From assembly GCA_036501825.1 (NCBI GenBank), contig DASXZP010000036.1, forward strand, positions 186,001 through 250,000: a stretch of DNA of 64,000 bases. The letters run 5' to 3'. Below the pieces are notes generated by a model. That model did no database searches. It saw only the letters and a list, made by a program, of their open reading frames with translations, and had not been told where the DNA came from. The position numbers were made by a program, and so were the translations under genes. Positions 7,576 through 17,474 of the stretch are shown in pieces; within the stretch, counting starts at the first letter, position 1; each line of letters opens with the position of its first letter. The DNA is from JAFECT01 sp036501825. GTDB lineage: Bacteria; Pseudomonadota; Alphaproteobacteria; Caulobacterales; Caulobacteraceae.

Positions 7576-8576
7576 ACCGCGCCGCCGCCTTCGCCGCCAA
7601 TGCGCCCCTGATGAGCGTGCCCGGCGCCGCCGCGCCGCCGAACGTGACCGGCGAATGGTACCGGGGCGCGGGGGGCCTGCGCCTGCGCGCCGCGCTCTGG
7701 TCGCCCCAGAGCGGCAAGCCGCGGGGCACGGTGATCCTGTCACCCGGTCGCACCGAGCCGATCGAGAAATACTACGAGCTGATCGCCGAGCTTCTGGAAC
7801 GCGACTTCTGCGTGCTCGCCCACGACTGGCGCGGCCAGGGGTTGTCGGCGCGTCTGCTGCCGGACCGCCTGAAGGGTCACGCGCGCGCGGTCGAGGAGTT
7901 TCTCGACGACTATTCGCGCCTGCTCGACGAGTACACCGAACGCGCGCCGGCGCCGTGGATCATGTTCGGCCATTCGATGGGCGGCGCGCTGAACCTGCTG
8001 ACGCTCGAAGCGGGCGAGACGCGATTTGAGGCGTGCCTGTTATCGAGCCCGATGCTGCGCCTGCGCACCGGGCGCCGCTCGCTGTGGTCGGTGAAGTTCG
8101 CCTCGCGCTGGAACGTGCGGCACGGCAAGGCCGGCGACTACGTCTTCGACGAGTACGACGATCCGTTCGAACACACCTTCGACCGCGATGCGCTCACTCA
8201 CGACGAGCAACGCTACGAGCGCTGGCGCGAACAGCTCTACGCCTGCCCGCACCTGGCGGTGGGCGGCATCACTTGGGGCTGGCTGGCCTTTGCGGTGGAC
8301 GCGGGCGAGCGGGCCTTGAAACCCAAGGCTTTGCGGCGGGTGAAGATCCCGGTGACCATCGTCCAGGCGGGCGCCGACGACCGGGTGCTGAAGACCTCCG
8401 GCAAGTGGGCGGCGCGGCGCATGGCCAAGGGCCGCTTCGTCGAGGTCGCCGGCGCCAAGCACGAGGTTCCGATGGAGCTGGACGACATGCGCCAGATCCT
8501 GCTGATGGAATTCGATTCGCTCGCCGATCAGGTCGCGCCGCGACCGGAATCGATGCTCACTTCGCAGAGCGCCTGA
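7572..8576 (+). CDS. Alpha/beta hydrolase, lysophospholipase-like (PldB/S33)
   Basis: 334 residues with a complete serine-hydrolase triad: nucleophile elbow GHSMGG (Ser135), Asp in AGADDRV near 276 and His in GAKHEV near 304. HDWRGQGLS near 84-92 is typical of monoacylglycerol lipase/lysophospholipase L2 relatives. I place the start at TTG 7572, overlapping the previous TGA by 4 nt with AGGAAG 5 nt upstream; ATG 7611 is the alternative. Probably co-translated with the methyltransferase. Its 3' end overlaps the convergent hisN-like gene by 20 bp. The natural substrate is not visible from the sequence. Confidence 0.82.
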   Translation: MNRAAAFAANAPLMSVPGAAAPPNVTGEWYRGAGGLRLRAALWSPQSGKPRGTVILSPGRTEPIEKYYELIAELLERDFCVLAHDWRGQGLSARLLPDRLKGHARAVEEFLDDYSRLLDEYTERAPAPWIMFGHSMGGALNLLTLEAGETRFEACLLSSPMLRLRTGRRSLWSVKFASRWNVRHGKAGDYVFDEYDDPFEHTFDRDALTHDEQRYERWREQLYACPHLAVGGITWGWLAFAVDAGERALKPKALRRVKIPVTIVQAGADDRVLKTSGKWAARRMAKGRFVEVAGAKHEVPMELDDMRQILLMEFDSLADQVAPRPESMLTSQSA

Positions 8577-9381
8577 GCGACGTCAGCGCTTCGTCGAGAC
8601 AACGCATATCGCCTGCGGCCACGACCTGGCCCGCGCTGCAGTCGGCTTCGCCGCGCCAGTTGCGAACGGCGCCACCGGCGCCTTTGATCACCGGAATCAG
8701 CGACTCGTAGTCCCACGGCTTCAGTCCGGACTCGATGACGAGATCAATGCGGCCCAGCGCGACCATGGCATAGGCGTAGGCGTCACAGCCGAGGCGCGTA
8801 AGCCGTGCGGCGGCGCGCACTTGGTTGAACGCGCCCGCTTCGGCGCCGTCGAACAGGTTGGGATCGGTGGTGGAAATCACCGCGTCGGTCAGCGCTGCGC
8901 AGGCCCGCGTCTGCAGCCGTGTCTCGGCGCCGTCCTTCAGCAGGCGCGACCCGTCCGGGCCGCCCACGAACACCTCGCCGAGGTAGGGCTGGGCGATCAG
9001 GCCGATGACCGGGCGGCCGTGATGGCGCAGCGCGATCAGGGTGGTCCACAGCGGCAGGCCGGCCATGAAGGCGCGGGTGCCGTCGATCGGATCGACGACC
9101 CAGACGAATTCCGCATCGATCCGGTCGGCCCCGAACTCCTCGCCCAGCACCCCGTGCTCGGGATAGCGCGCGGCGATGAGCTTGCGGATGACCGTCTCGG
9201 ACGCCCGGTCGGCGGCGGTGACGGGGTCATAGCGTTCGCCGGCCTTGGCCTTGTTCTCGTCTGCGATGTCGGCGCGAAACAGGGGCAGGATCGCCTCGCC
9301 CGCCGCCCGCGCCAGGTCCACGGCGAACGGCTCGAAGTCGGCAGGAAAATCCTGGGAAGAGTTTTGGGCCTCAGAACGCAT
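8557..9381 (-). CDS. Inositol-monophosphatase-family phosphatase, histidinol-phosphatase type
   Basis: 274 residues. The Mg-binding IMPase motifs are complete: GEE at 80-82, DPIDGTRAF at 97-105, and KPWDYE near 221-226. The DPVTAADR segment (52-59) and the GTRAF rather than GTxNF form favour the HisN-like clade, which dephosphorylates histidinol phosphate. No his genes are adjacent, so an inositol or nucleotide phosphatase role remains possible. It is convergent with and overlaps the lysophospholipase gene. Confidence 0.8.
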   Translation of the reverse strand: MRSEAQNSSQDFPADFEPFAVDLARAAGEAILPLFRADIADENKAKAGERYDPVTAADRASETVIRKLIAARYPEHGVLGEEFGADRIDAEFVWVVDPIDGTRAFMAGLPLWTTLIALRHHGRPVIGLIAQPYLGEVFVGGPDGSRLLKDGAETRLQTRACAALTDAVISTTDPNLFDGAEAGAFNQVRAAARLTRLGCDAYAYAMVALGRIDLVIESGLKPWDYESLIPVIKGAGGAVRNWRGEADCSAGQVVAAGDMRCLDEALTSLRRSAK

Positions 9382-9458
9382 GAACCGACCGATAAGGGCT
9401 ACCCATCGGCCGGTCCAGCGGCGTTATCGGTACTCTGGAGGAACTGGTGGCGGGCGGT

Positions 9459-9845
9459 TCAGGCCGCCGTGTCTTTGTTTTCGGTATCGAGGGACTTGGC
9501 CAGGTCGAGCAGGCGGCGGCGCGGCCGCTCGCTCAGACGGTAATAGGCCTGGATCAGGTCGAGGGTCTCCTTGCGGGAGAACATCTCGCCGGACCGCTCC
9601 TCGCCGGCGCCCTCGCGGGCCACGGCCTCGGCCAGGCCGTCATAGAAGTAGCTGACGGGCGTCTCCAGGGCCTCGGCCAGCTGCCACAGGCGGGCGGCCG
9701 AGATGCGGTTCGCGCCGCACTCGTATTTCTGGATTTGCTGAAAGCGGATGCCGACCGAATTGGCCAGCTGCTGCTGGGTCAGGCCGAGCAGGCGGCGTCG
9801 CCGCCTCAAGCGCTTCCCCAGGTGAAGATCGATGTCGGTCGCCAT
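9459..9845 (-). CDS. XRE-family helix-turn-helix regulator
   Basis: 128 residues. An HTH_3 domain spans about 8-62 (LGKRLRRRRRLLGLTQQQLA, then GIRFQQIQKYECG and LWQLAEALETPVSYFYDG). A C-terminal helical region with charged residues follows. ATG 9845 is chosen because GGGGA lies 6 nt upstream; a longer frame to 9947 exists but adds poorly conserved residues. This architecture is common among alphaproteobacterial XRE regulators related to SinR/Cro. The target is unknown. It stands alone between two leftward genes. Confidence 0.82.
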   Translation of the reverse strand: MATDIDLHLGKRLRRRRRLLGLTQQQLANSVGIRFQQIQKYECGANRISAARLWQLAEALETPVSYFYDGLAEAVAREGAGEERSGEMFSRKETLDLIQAYYRLSERPRRRLLDLAKSLDTENKDTAA

Positions 9846-10002
9846 GCCTATCCCCGTTCCATCCATTTTCGCCGTTCCGTTTCGAGACGGCTCGCCGGAA
9901 GCTCGGCAAACCTCGTGCCGGGGGAGAAAAGCTCGCTCGCGTGACACACGAAAGACAGTGGAGCGCTAGGGATTGGGCGAAATCGTGTCAATCCGCGTAT
10001 AC

Positions 10003-11163
10003 TTAACCGGCGGCATGGCGACGCGCCTCGGCCAATCTTTCCGCAGCCCGGTCAAGGACATCGTCTCCCTTGGCGAAGCACAGGCGCATAACGTTGGTCA
10101 CCGGGTCGGCCTCATAAAAGGCCGAAACCGGGATCGCCGCGACGCCGAATTGTTTCACCGCTCTGAGACAGAAGGCCTGGTCGTCCATCGCTATGCCTGA
10201 AGCGGTTAGATCGACATTCAGGAAATAGGTTCCCCCGCTCGGCAAGGGCTTAAACCCTTCCGCCGTAAGGCTTTTCGCGAGGCGGTCGCGGGATCGCTGC
10301 AGGTCCCTGGGCATGGTTTCGAACCACGGATCGCTGTTCTGGAGACCCCAGGCCACGGCTGTTTGAAGGTTCGGCGGGGTGGTGAAGGTGAGGAACTGGT
10401 GCGCCTTGGCTATCCCCGCCGAAAGGGCGGGGCAGGCGCAGACGAAACCCACCTTCCAGCCGGTCAGGGCGAACATTTTCCCCGCCGATCCGATCTTCAC
10501 GGTCCGCTCCCTCATATTGGGTAGCGACATGAGAGACACATGAATCTGGTTATCAAAAACGACCTGCTCCCACACCTCGTCGGAGATCGCGATCGCGTCG
10601 TGGGCGATACAGAACTCCGCCAGCAGGGCGAGTTCCTCTGTCGGGTAGACGACAGCCGCCGGGTTCAGCGGATTGTTGAAGACGACCAGCCGGGTCTGGG
10701 GCGTGAACGCCGCCTCCAGCGCCTTTCGCGTAATCCGCCACTCCGGGGGCTCGAGCCGCACCAGCCGCACGGTCCCGCCCGCACGGCGGATCAGCGGCGC
10801 GTAGGCGTCGTACAGCGGCTGAAACAGCACCACCTCGTCGCCCGGCGACACCAAGGCCAAGATCGACGCCGCCAGCGCCTCGGTCGCGCCGGAGGTGACG
10901 GTCACCTCCGTCTGCCAATCCAGGTCGAGCCCCTGGAAGCGCCGGTAGTGGTTGGCCACCGCCTCGCGCAGTTCGGGCAGGCCGCGCATGGGCGGATACT
11001 GGTTCCACCCGTCAACCGCCGCCTCCGCCGCCTTGCGCCGCACGGCCTCGGGTCCCGGCTCGTCGGGAAACCCCTGGCCGAGATTGATCGCGCCCGTCTC
11101 ACGCGCGAGCCCGCTCATGACTTCGAAGATGGTGGTCGGGAGGTTGGCGTAGATCGGGTTCAT
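10003..11163 (-). CDS. Class I/II PLP-dependent aminotransferase
   Basis: 386 residues, fold-type I aminotransferase of the YbdL/DapC/kynurenine-aminotransferase group. The PLP lysine is Lys229 in SAGKMFALTGWKVG. INLGQGFPD (26-34) is the substrate-side motif of this group, and SDEVWE near 204 contributes a tyrosine position changed to Trp. NNPLNPAAV (163-171) departs from the usual NxPxNPTG. Substrate could be methionine, kynurenine or N-succinyl-LL-DAP. The start codon overlaps the stop of the upstream ParE-like toxin (ATGA), so translation is probably coupled. Confidence 0.85.
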   Translation of the reverse strand: MNPIYANLPTTIFEVMSGLARETGAINLGQGFPDEPGPEAVRRKAAEAAVDGWNQYPPMRGLPELREAVANHYRRFQGLDLDWQTEVTVTSGATEALAASILALVSPGDEVVLFQPLYDAYAPLIRRAGGTVRLVRLEPPEWRITRKALEAAFTPQTRLVVFNNPLNPAAVVYPTEELALLAEFCIAHDAIAISDEVWEQVVFDNQIHVSLMSLPNMRERTVKIGSAGKMFALTGWKVGFVCACPALSAGIAKAHQFLTFTTPPNLQTAVAWGLQNSDPWFETMPRDLQRSRDRLAKSLTAEGFKPLPSGGTYFLNVDLTASGIAMDDQAFCLRAVKQFGVAAIPVSAFYEADPVTNVMRLCFAKGDDVLDRAAERLAEARRHAAG

Positions 11164-11474
11164 GGGTTCCAGGCGTCGCCAAAGACATTCGGGAGATCGC
11201 GCGCGCCATGCATGACCCGAAGGATCGTAGGGCGCGGCAGTTCGGGGTCGTAGACAAGGACATACGGAAAGTGCGCCAAGCTTAAAACTCTGACGTTCGG
11301 TACGCCCAACTCCGGTCGGTGCGGACCCGATTCTGGAAATTCGCCCAGGCGCTCGGCAGCCCTGAGCACTTCTTGCCCGAACTTTTTCGCGGCCCGGGGG
11401 CTGTCTTTGCGAATCCAGCGCATGATTTCATGAAGGTCCCTTTGCGCCGGACCCGACAGCCGTGCCGCGGTCAC
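11160..11474 (-). CDS. ParE/RelE-family toxin
   Basis: 104 residues. The pattern ARLSGPAQRDLHEIMRWI near the start, then AAERLGEFPESG and RVLSLAHFPYVLVYD...ILRVMHGARD, is that of ParE/RelE-fold toxins (mRNA interferase or gyrase-targeting type). The GTG start at 11474 overlaps the antitoxin TGA by 4 nt (GTGA). The stop overlaps the aminotransferase ATG by 3 nt. Arg and His of the C-terminal HGARD are retained, so it may be active. Confidence 0.88.
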   Translation of the reverse strand: MTAARLSGPAQRDLHEIMRWIRKDSPRAAKKFGQEVLRAAERLGEFPESGPHRPELGVPNVRVLSLAHFPYVLVYDPELPRPTILRVMHGARDLPNVFGDAWNP

Positions 11475-11740
11475 TTTCGGTCTTCGGCCTTTTCGCCTTC
11501 AGCGGCGACGCGATCGAATTCGGCCAGCGCCTCTTCGACAGAATATGTCGGCTCACCGCGTCGCAAACTTTCGTAGGCCTCTTCAATCATGGCTCGAAAG
11601 CGCACCAGCTTCTCGTCGCGCTCGCGCAACAGATCGACAGCCGCCTCCACTGCGTCTTCGACACTGGCGTAGTCGCCAGCGGCGACCCGCGCTTCGACGT
11701 ACGCCTCCAACTCGGGCGGTAGGGTGACGGGTCGGGTCAT
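11471..11740 (-). CDS. ParD-like antitoxin
   Basis: 89 residues. The N-terminal TRPVTLPPELEAYVEARVAA segment is a ribbon-helix-helix DNA-binding domain (about 1-45). The acidic C-terminal half with ERDEKLVRFRAMIEEAYESL would wrap the toxin. It is first in a three-gene overlapping set antitoxin-toxin-aminotransferase and likely autorepresses the promoter upstream of 11740. Confidence 0.88.
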   Translation of the reverse strand: MTRPVTLPPELEAYVEARVAAGDYASVEDAVEAAVDLLRERDEKLVRFRAMIEEAYESLRRGEPTYSVEEALAEFDRVAAEGEKAEDRK

Positions 11741-11797
11741 GGTTCTGCCTCGACCGAGAGGTTGGGTCGGAGGCCGCCGCCGGTCAAGCCCGGCCGA

Positions 11798-12148
11798 TCA
11801 GCACGCCCCTTCGACGTCGCCGGTCACGTCGGCGAGGCGGCCCTGGGCATCGGTGCGCCAGCGGACGGTGTAGATGTCGGTGCAGGCGATGTTGCCGCCG
11901 CCCCAGTAGTTGCGGGCCATGTGGTCGTCGCCCTTGGCGTGGTCGAACTTGAAGTCCGAAGCCTTCAGGGCGTCGACGAGGGCCCCTTCGCCGGAGCCCG
12001 GCGGGAAACGGGCGCGCAGGGCTTCGGTCGGATGACCCTTGCCCCACTTGTGGCCCATCAGCTCGATCAGGGCGTTGTCGCGCGCCAGGGCGGGTGCTGC
12101 GGCGAGCGTAAGCGTTGCGGTCAACGAAGCGACGATACCGAGGCGCAT
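11798..12148 (-). CDS. Small exported protein of unknown function
   Basis: 116 residues with a clear Sec signal peptide (MRLGIVASLTATLTLAAAPALA, cleavage after ALA near 22). The mature part has conserved-looking GHKWGKGHP, ARFPPGSGE, NYWGGGNIACTDIYTVRWR and a second Cys at the end, so one disulfide is possible. I do not recognise a named family. It stands alone between the toxin-antitoxin promoter and typA. Confidence 0.75.
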   Translation of the reverse strand: MRLGIVASLTATLTLAAAPALARDNALIELMGHKWGKGHPTEALRARFPPGSGEGALVDALKASDFKFDHAKGDDHMARNYWGGGNIACTDIYTVRWRTDAQGRLADVTGDVEGAC

Positions 12149-12201
12149 GGCGTCCTCCTGAGGTTCGCCGGTAAAACGTAAGCCCAGCCGGGTTCGTTGC
12201 C

Positions 12202-12221
12202 AATCTCCCCCCAGAGGGGGG
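12202..12221. repeat. Small G/C palindrome between typA and exported-protein gene
   Basis: TCTCCCCCCAGAGGGGGGAGA-type palindrome with an 8-9 bp stem and 2-3 nt loop, downstream of the leftward typA stop. No T-tract follows, so a terminator role is uncertain. Confidence 0.5.
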
Positions 12222-12242
12222 AGAGGCGCGGGAGGCGAGACC

Positions 12243-14075
<1,833 letters not shown>

Positions 14076-14249
14076 GCGGACACGCGCGGTAGGAGCCGCG
14101 CCAAAAGGGTTCTGGCGAAAGGGGGAGAGACGGGGCGCCTCTTACGCGAAGCCGGCCGGAAAAGCCAGCCGGGCCGCCGTGACCTTTTGGCGACACGGGA
14201 AGGTAAACGCCGGCCGCGAGGCCCTTGGCGGGGGCGGTTCCGGGGCGCT

Positions 14250-14684
14250 ATGAGCCTCGCCATGGACCCACGCCCGCGTTTTCACCTCGCCTTTCCGGTC
14301 CGCGACCTCGATGAGGCGCGCCATTTCTATGGGGGCCTGCTGGGCTGTCCCGAGGGCCGTTCGGCCGAGGACTGGATCGATTTCGACTTCTTCGGCCACC
14401 AGATCGTGGCCCACAGGACGGCCGAGCCGGAGGTCCCCTGCGCCACCAATTCGGTGGACGAGGAGCAGGTGCCGGTGCGCCACTTCGGCGTCATCATGGA
14501 CATGGACCAGTGGTCGGTGGTCACCGACCGGCTGCGCGACGCGGGGGTGATCTTCCTGATCGAGCCGACGGTGCGGTTCCGCGGCAGCCCGGGGGAGCAG
14601 GCGACGTGCTTCTTCCTCGACCCCTCGGGCAATGCGCTCGAGTTCAAAGCCTTTGCCGAAGACAGCCAGGTGTTCGCCCGATGA
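14250..14684 (+). CDS. VOC (glyoxalase/dioxygenase superfamily) protein
   Basis: 144 residues with the beta-alpha-beta-beta-beta VOC pattern: FHLAFPVRDLDEARHFYGG at the N-terminus and FFLDPSGNALEFKAF at the C-terminus. The metal-site positions His13, His and Glu of LEFKAF look plausible. Close relatives are annotated as glyoxalase or dioxygenase-like with no known substrate. ATG 14250 or ATG 14262 are both possible starts. The stop overlaps the next ATG by 4 nt (ATGA). Confidence 0.8.
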   Translation: MSLAMDPRPRFHLAFPVRDLDEARHFYGGLLGCPEGRSAEDWIDFDFFGHQIVAHRTAEPEVPCATNSVDEEQVPVRHFGVIMDMDQWSVVTDRLRDAGVIFLIEPTVRFRGSPGEQATCFFLDPSGNALEFKAFAEDSQVFAR

Positions 14685-15676
14685 ACGCGCCCGTCGTTGT
14701 GCCGACCTTCGCCGACGTCGAGGATGCGGCGCTCAGGCTCGCCGGCCACGCGGTGGTGACGCCCCTGGTGGAGAGTCCGGCGCTGAACGAAACCGTCGGC
14801 GCGCGCGTGCTGCTGAAATGCGAAACGCTGCAGGTCTCCGGCAGCTTCAAGTTCCGCGGCGCCTATAACCGCATTTCGCGCCTCAGCGACGAGGAAAAGG
14901 CGCGCGGCGTCGTGGCCTATTCCTCAGGCAACCATGCGCAGGGCGTCGCCGCGGCGGCGAAGCTTCTGGGTACACGCGCGCTGATCGTCATGCCGTCCGA
15001 CGCCCCCGAGGTGAAGGTCGCCGGGGTGCGCGCCTTCGGCGGCGAGGTGCGCAGCTACGACCGCTGGACCGAAAGCCGCGAAGCCATCGGCGCCGAAATC
15101 GCGCGCGACCGCGGCTCGGTGCTGGTGCCGCCCTTCGACGACCGGTTCGTCGCGGCGGGCCAGGGCACGGCGGGGATCGAAATGGTCAACCAGGCCAAAG
15201 CGGCCGGCGCAGTGCTGGATGAGGTTTACTGCGGCGCCAGCGGCGGCGGCCTTATCGCGGGCGTGAGCCTGGCGATGGAAGCACTGTCGCCGTCCACCGA
15301 CGTGATCGTGGTCGAGCCGGCCGACTACAACGACCACGCCCTGTCGCTCGCCGCGGGCACGCGCGTCGCCCACGCCAAGGATGTTCCGCCGAGCTTCTGC
15401 GACGCCTTGATGTCGCCCATGCCGGGCGAGGTGACCTTTCCGATCAACGGACGCCTGTTGAAGGGCGCGCTGGGCGTCACCGACAGCGAAGTCGCCGAAG
15501 CGATCCGCTACGCCTTCCGCTGGCTGAAGCTGGTGGTCGAGCCCGGCGGCGCGGTCTCGCTGGCGGCGCTGCTCGCCGGCAAGGCCGACGTGAAAGACAA
15601 GACCGTCGGCGTCCTGCTCACCGGCGGCAACGTCGACCCGGGCCTGTTCTCACGCATCCTCGCAGGCGAGATTTAG
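14681..15676 (+). CDS. Threonine/serine dehydratase (PLP, IlvA/serine-racemase type)
   Basis: 331 residues, fold-type II PLP enzyme. PLP lysine is Lys57 in GSFKFRGA, and SGGGL near 183-187 binds the phosphate. SSGNHAQGVA is the family substrate loop. There is no C-terminal ACT regulatory domain, so it is a catabolic threonine/serine ammonia-lyase or serine-racemase relative rather than biosynthetic IlvA. It starts inside the VOC stop codon and forms a two-gene operon with it. Confidence 0.88.
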   Translation: MNAPVVVPTFADVEDAALRLAGHAVVTPLVESPALNETVGARVLLKCETLQVSGSFKFRGAYNRISRLSDEEKARGVVAYSSGNHAQGVAAAAKLLGTRALIVMPSDAPEVKVAGVRAFGGEVRSYDRWTESREAIGAEIARDRGSVLVPPFDDRFVAAGQGTAGIEMVNQAKAAGAVLDEVYCGASGGGLIAGVSLAMEALSPSTDVIVVEPADYNDHALSLAAGTRVAHAKDVPPSFCDALMSPMPGEVTFPINGRLLKGALGVTDSEVAEAIRYAFRWLKLVVEPGGAVSLAALLAGKADVKDKTVGVLLTGGNVDPGLFSRILAGEI

Positions 15677-15685
15677 TCCCCCTCT

Positions 15686-15721
15686 CTCCGCTCATCCCGG
15701 CATTCGCCGGGATGAGCGGAG
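15686..15721. repeat. Core hairpin of repeat family R1
   Basis: Perfect 16-bp stem CTCCGCTCATCCCGGC with 4-nt loop ATTC. This is the same sequence as the outer part of the long R1 elements at 43814 and 60012, but without their spacer. It lies just after the dehydratase stop and lacks a T-tract. Confidence 0.9.
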
Positions 15722-15782
15722 TAAGAATGGAACTGAGGGTCGCGACGTTTACGTCCGTACCTTTCCGTGGCACGCCTTGGCT

Positions 15783-16832
15783 ATGAGCCAGGCCCCGGTC
15801 CTCATTCCACCCCTGCCCCAGCACGCGCTGGACGAGGCGGAGCTGTTCGCCTTTCTGGCCGACAACCTCGAGGGGTTCTCGCAGCCGGCGGAGCTGAAGC
15901 AGTTTCAGGGCGGGCAGTCGAACCCGACCTATCTGATCTCCACGCCGGACCGCCGCTTCGTCCTGCGCAAGAAACCGCCCGGCAAGCTGCTGCCCTCGGC
16001 GCACCAGGTGGAACGTGAGTTCAAGGTGATGCGGGCGCTGGATGATACCGGCGTACCGGTCCCCAAGGCGCGGTTGCTGTGCGAGGACGAGAGGGTCGCG
16101 GGCACCGCCTTCTATGTGATGGACTTCGTCGAAGGCCGCGTGTTCACCGACACCTCCCTGAAGGACGAGCCGAAGCCGACCCGGCGACCGATCTATCGTG
16201 ATCTGGCTGAAACCTTGGCGGCGCTGCACCGCGTCGACTATCGCGCGGTCGGCCTGTCGGACTTCGGCAAGCCGGAGAACTACGTCGGGCGCCAGATCGA
16301 TCGCTGGACGCGCCAGTACCAGGCCGCCAAGACCGAAGACATTCCCGCCATGGACGCGCTGATCGCCTGGCTGCCGGCGCATGCGCCGACGCGCGAGGAG
16401 ACGACGATCGCGCACGGCGATTACCGCCTCGGCAACATGATCTATGCGCCGAACGAGGAGCACGTCACCGCTATCCTGGACTGGGAGCTGGCGACGCTGG
16501 GCCATCCGCTGTCGGACCTCGCCTATGCGGCGCTGCCGTTCCGCCTGCCGCCCGGCGGTCCCATGCCGGGCCTGCTCGGCTGTGATTTCGCAGGCCAAGG
16601 CCTGATGACCGAGCAGGAATTCCTCGAGACCTACGCCAAGGCGGTGGGCCGCGACGACATTCCCGACTTCACCTTCTTTCTGGCGCTGTCGCTGTTCCGC
16701 CTGGTGGGCATCGCCCAGGGCGTCTACGCGCGCGCCTTGGCAGGCAACGCGGCGGATCGTAGTGCTGTGCGGCTCGGTGAAGTGGCGAAGGGCGCGGCCA
16801 TGCTCGGCTGGCAGATTGCACAAGGGGGCTAG
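15783..16832 (+). CDS. Phosphotransferase family protein (ACAD10/APH-like kinase)
   Basis: 349 residues of the aminoglycoside-phosphotransferase/choline-kinase fold found in ACAD10/ACAD11 N-terminal domains and FadE36-like proteins. Seen: FQGGQSNPTYLI glycine loop, FVLRKKPPG Lys region, IAHGDYRLGNMIY Brenner motif with catalytic Asp, and ILDWELATLGHPLSDLAY with the metal Asp. In such proteins it is thought to phosphorylate 4-hydroxyacyl-CoA, which fits the MaoC hydratase starting 2 bp downstream. ATG 15783 chosen over an in-frame TTG two codons earlier. Confidence 0.85.
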   Translation: MSQAPVLIPPLPQHALDEAELFAFLADNLEGFSQPAELKQFQGGQSNPTYLISTPDRRFVLRKKPPGKLLPSAHQVEREFKVMRALDDTGVPVPKARLLCEDERVAGTAFYVMDFVEGRVFTDTSLKDEPKPTRRPIYRDLAETLAALHRVDYRAVGLSDFGKPENYVGRQIDRWTRQYQAAKTEDIPAMDALIAWLPAHAPTREETTIAHGDYRLGNMIYAPNEEHVTAILDWELATLGHPLSDLAYAALPFRLPPGGPMPGLLGCDFAGQGLMTEQEFLETYAKAVGRDDIPDFTFFLALSLFRLVGIAQGVYARALAGNAADRSAVRLGEVAKGAAMLGWQIAQGG

Positions 16833-16834
16833 AG

Positions 16835-17323
16835 ATGGAACCGACGCAAAAACTGAGCGGCGGCGGCTCGCGCACCACGGGGCCTGACCTCGCCGAGCGC
16901 GCCGGCGAAACCATCGGCGTGTCGCCGTGGATCGAGATCGATCAGGCGCGCATCGACGCCTTCGCCGACGCGACCGAGGATTGGCAGTTCATCCACGTCG
17001 ATCCCGCCGGCGCCGCCAAGACGCCGTTTGGCGGTACGATCGCCCACGGCTTCCTGACGCTCTCGCTGCTCTCGAAGATGTCCTACGAGACCGCGCCCAT
17101 TCTGGACGGCGTGGTGATGGGCGTGAACTACGGCTTCGACAAGGTGCGCTTTCTGCAGCCCGTGCGTTCGGGCAAGCGCGTGCGCGGCCACTTCAAACTG
17201 CTGGACGCGACCGAAAAAGGAGCCGGCCGCTGGCTGATCCGCTACGAGGTCACCGTCGAGATCGAAGACGAAGCCAAACCCGCCCTCATCGCCGAGTGGC
17301 TGGGCATGCAGATCCTGGGATAG
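16835..17323 (+). CDS. MaoC-family (R)-specific enoyl-CoA hydratase
   Basis: 162 residues, single hot-dog domain. The hydratase-2 motif is intact: FADATEDWQFIHVDP (about 43-57) with catalytic Asp and His, then GGTIAHGFLTLSL. NodN/MaoC-like hydratases hydrate trans-2-enoyl-CoA to (R)-3-hydroxyacyl-CoA. It starts 2 bp after the phosphotransferase, pointing to a shared acyl-CoA pathway. Its 3' end is followed at once by an R3 inverted repeat. Confidence 0.88.
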   Translation: MEPTQKLSGGGSRTTGPDLAERAGETIGVSPWIEIDQARIDAFADATEDWQFIHVDPAGAAKTPFGGTIAHGFLTLSLLSKMSYETAPILDGVVMGVNYGFDKVRFLQPVRSGKRVRGHFKLLDATEKGAGRWLIRYEVTVEIEDEAKPALIAEWLGMQILG

Positions 17324-17335
17324 GAAGAGAAAAGA

Positions 17336-17468
17336 GAGTCCACGGACCACACGGAAAGCACGGACGCGTCGCGTTTCCTGCGCCTCTCTTTGGCGCGAAG
17401 CGCCCGCTGATTAGTGCGCCTGCGGCGCGGTTCTTTTTTTCCGTGTTTTCCGTGTGGTCCGTGGACTC
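17336..17468. repeat. Inverted repeat element, family R3 (copy 1)
   Basis: Arms GAGTCCACGGACCACACGGA... (17336-17365) and the complementary ...CGTGTGGTCCGTGGACTC (17441-17468) around a spacer of about 75 bp. It fills the gap between the convergent MaoC and dipeptidase genes. Other copies at 28183 and 41941. Confidence 0.88.
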
Positions 17469-17474
17469 CATTTC

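Noticed and set aside
15686..15721. Intrinsic terminator of the dehydratase operon
   Set aside because: Strong hairpin but no T-tract on either side; recorded as the R1 repeat core.
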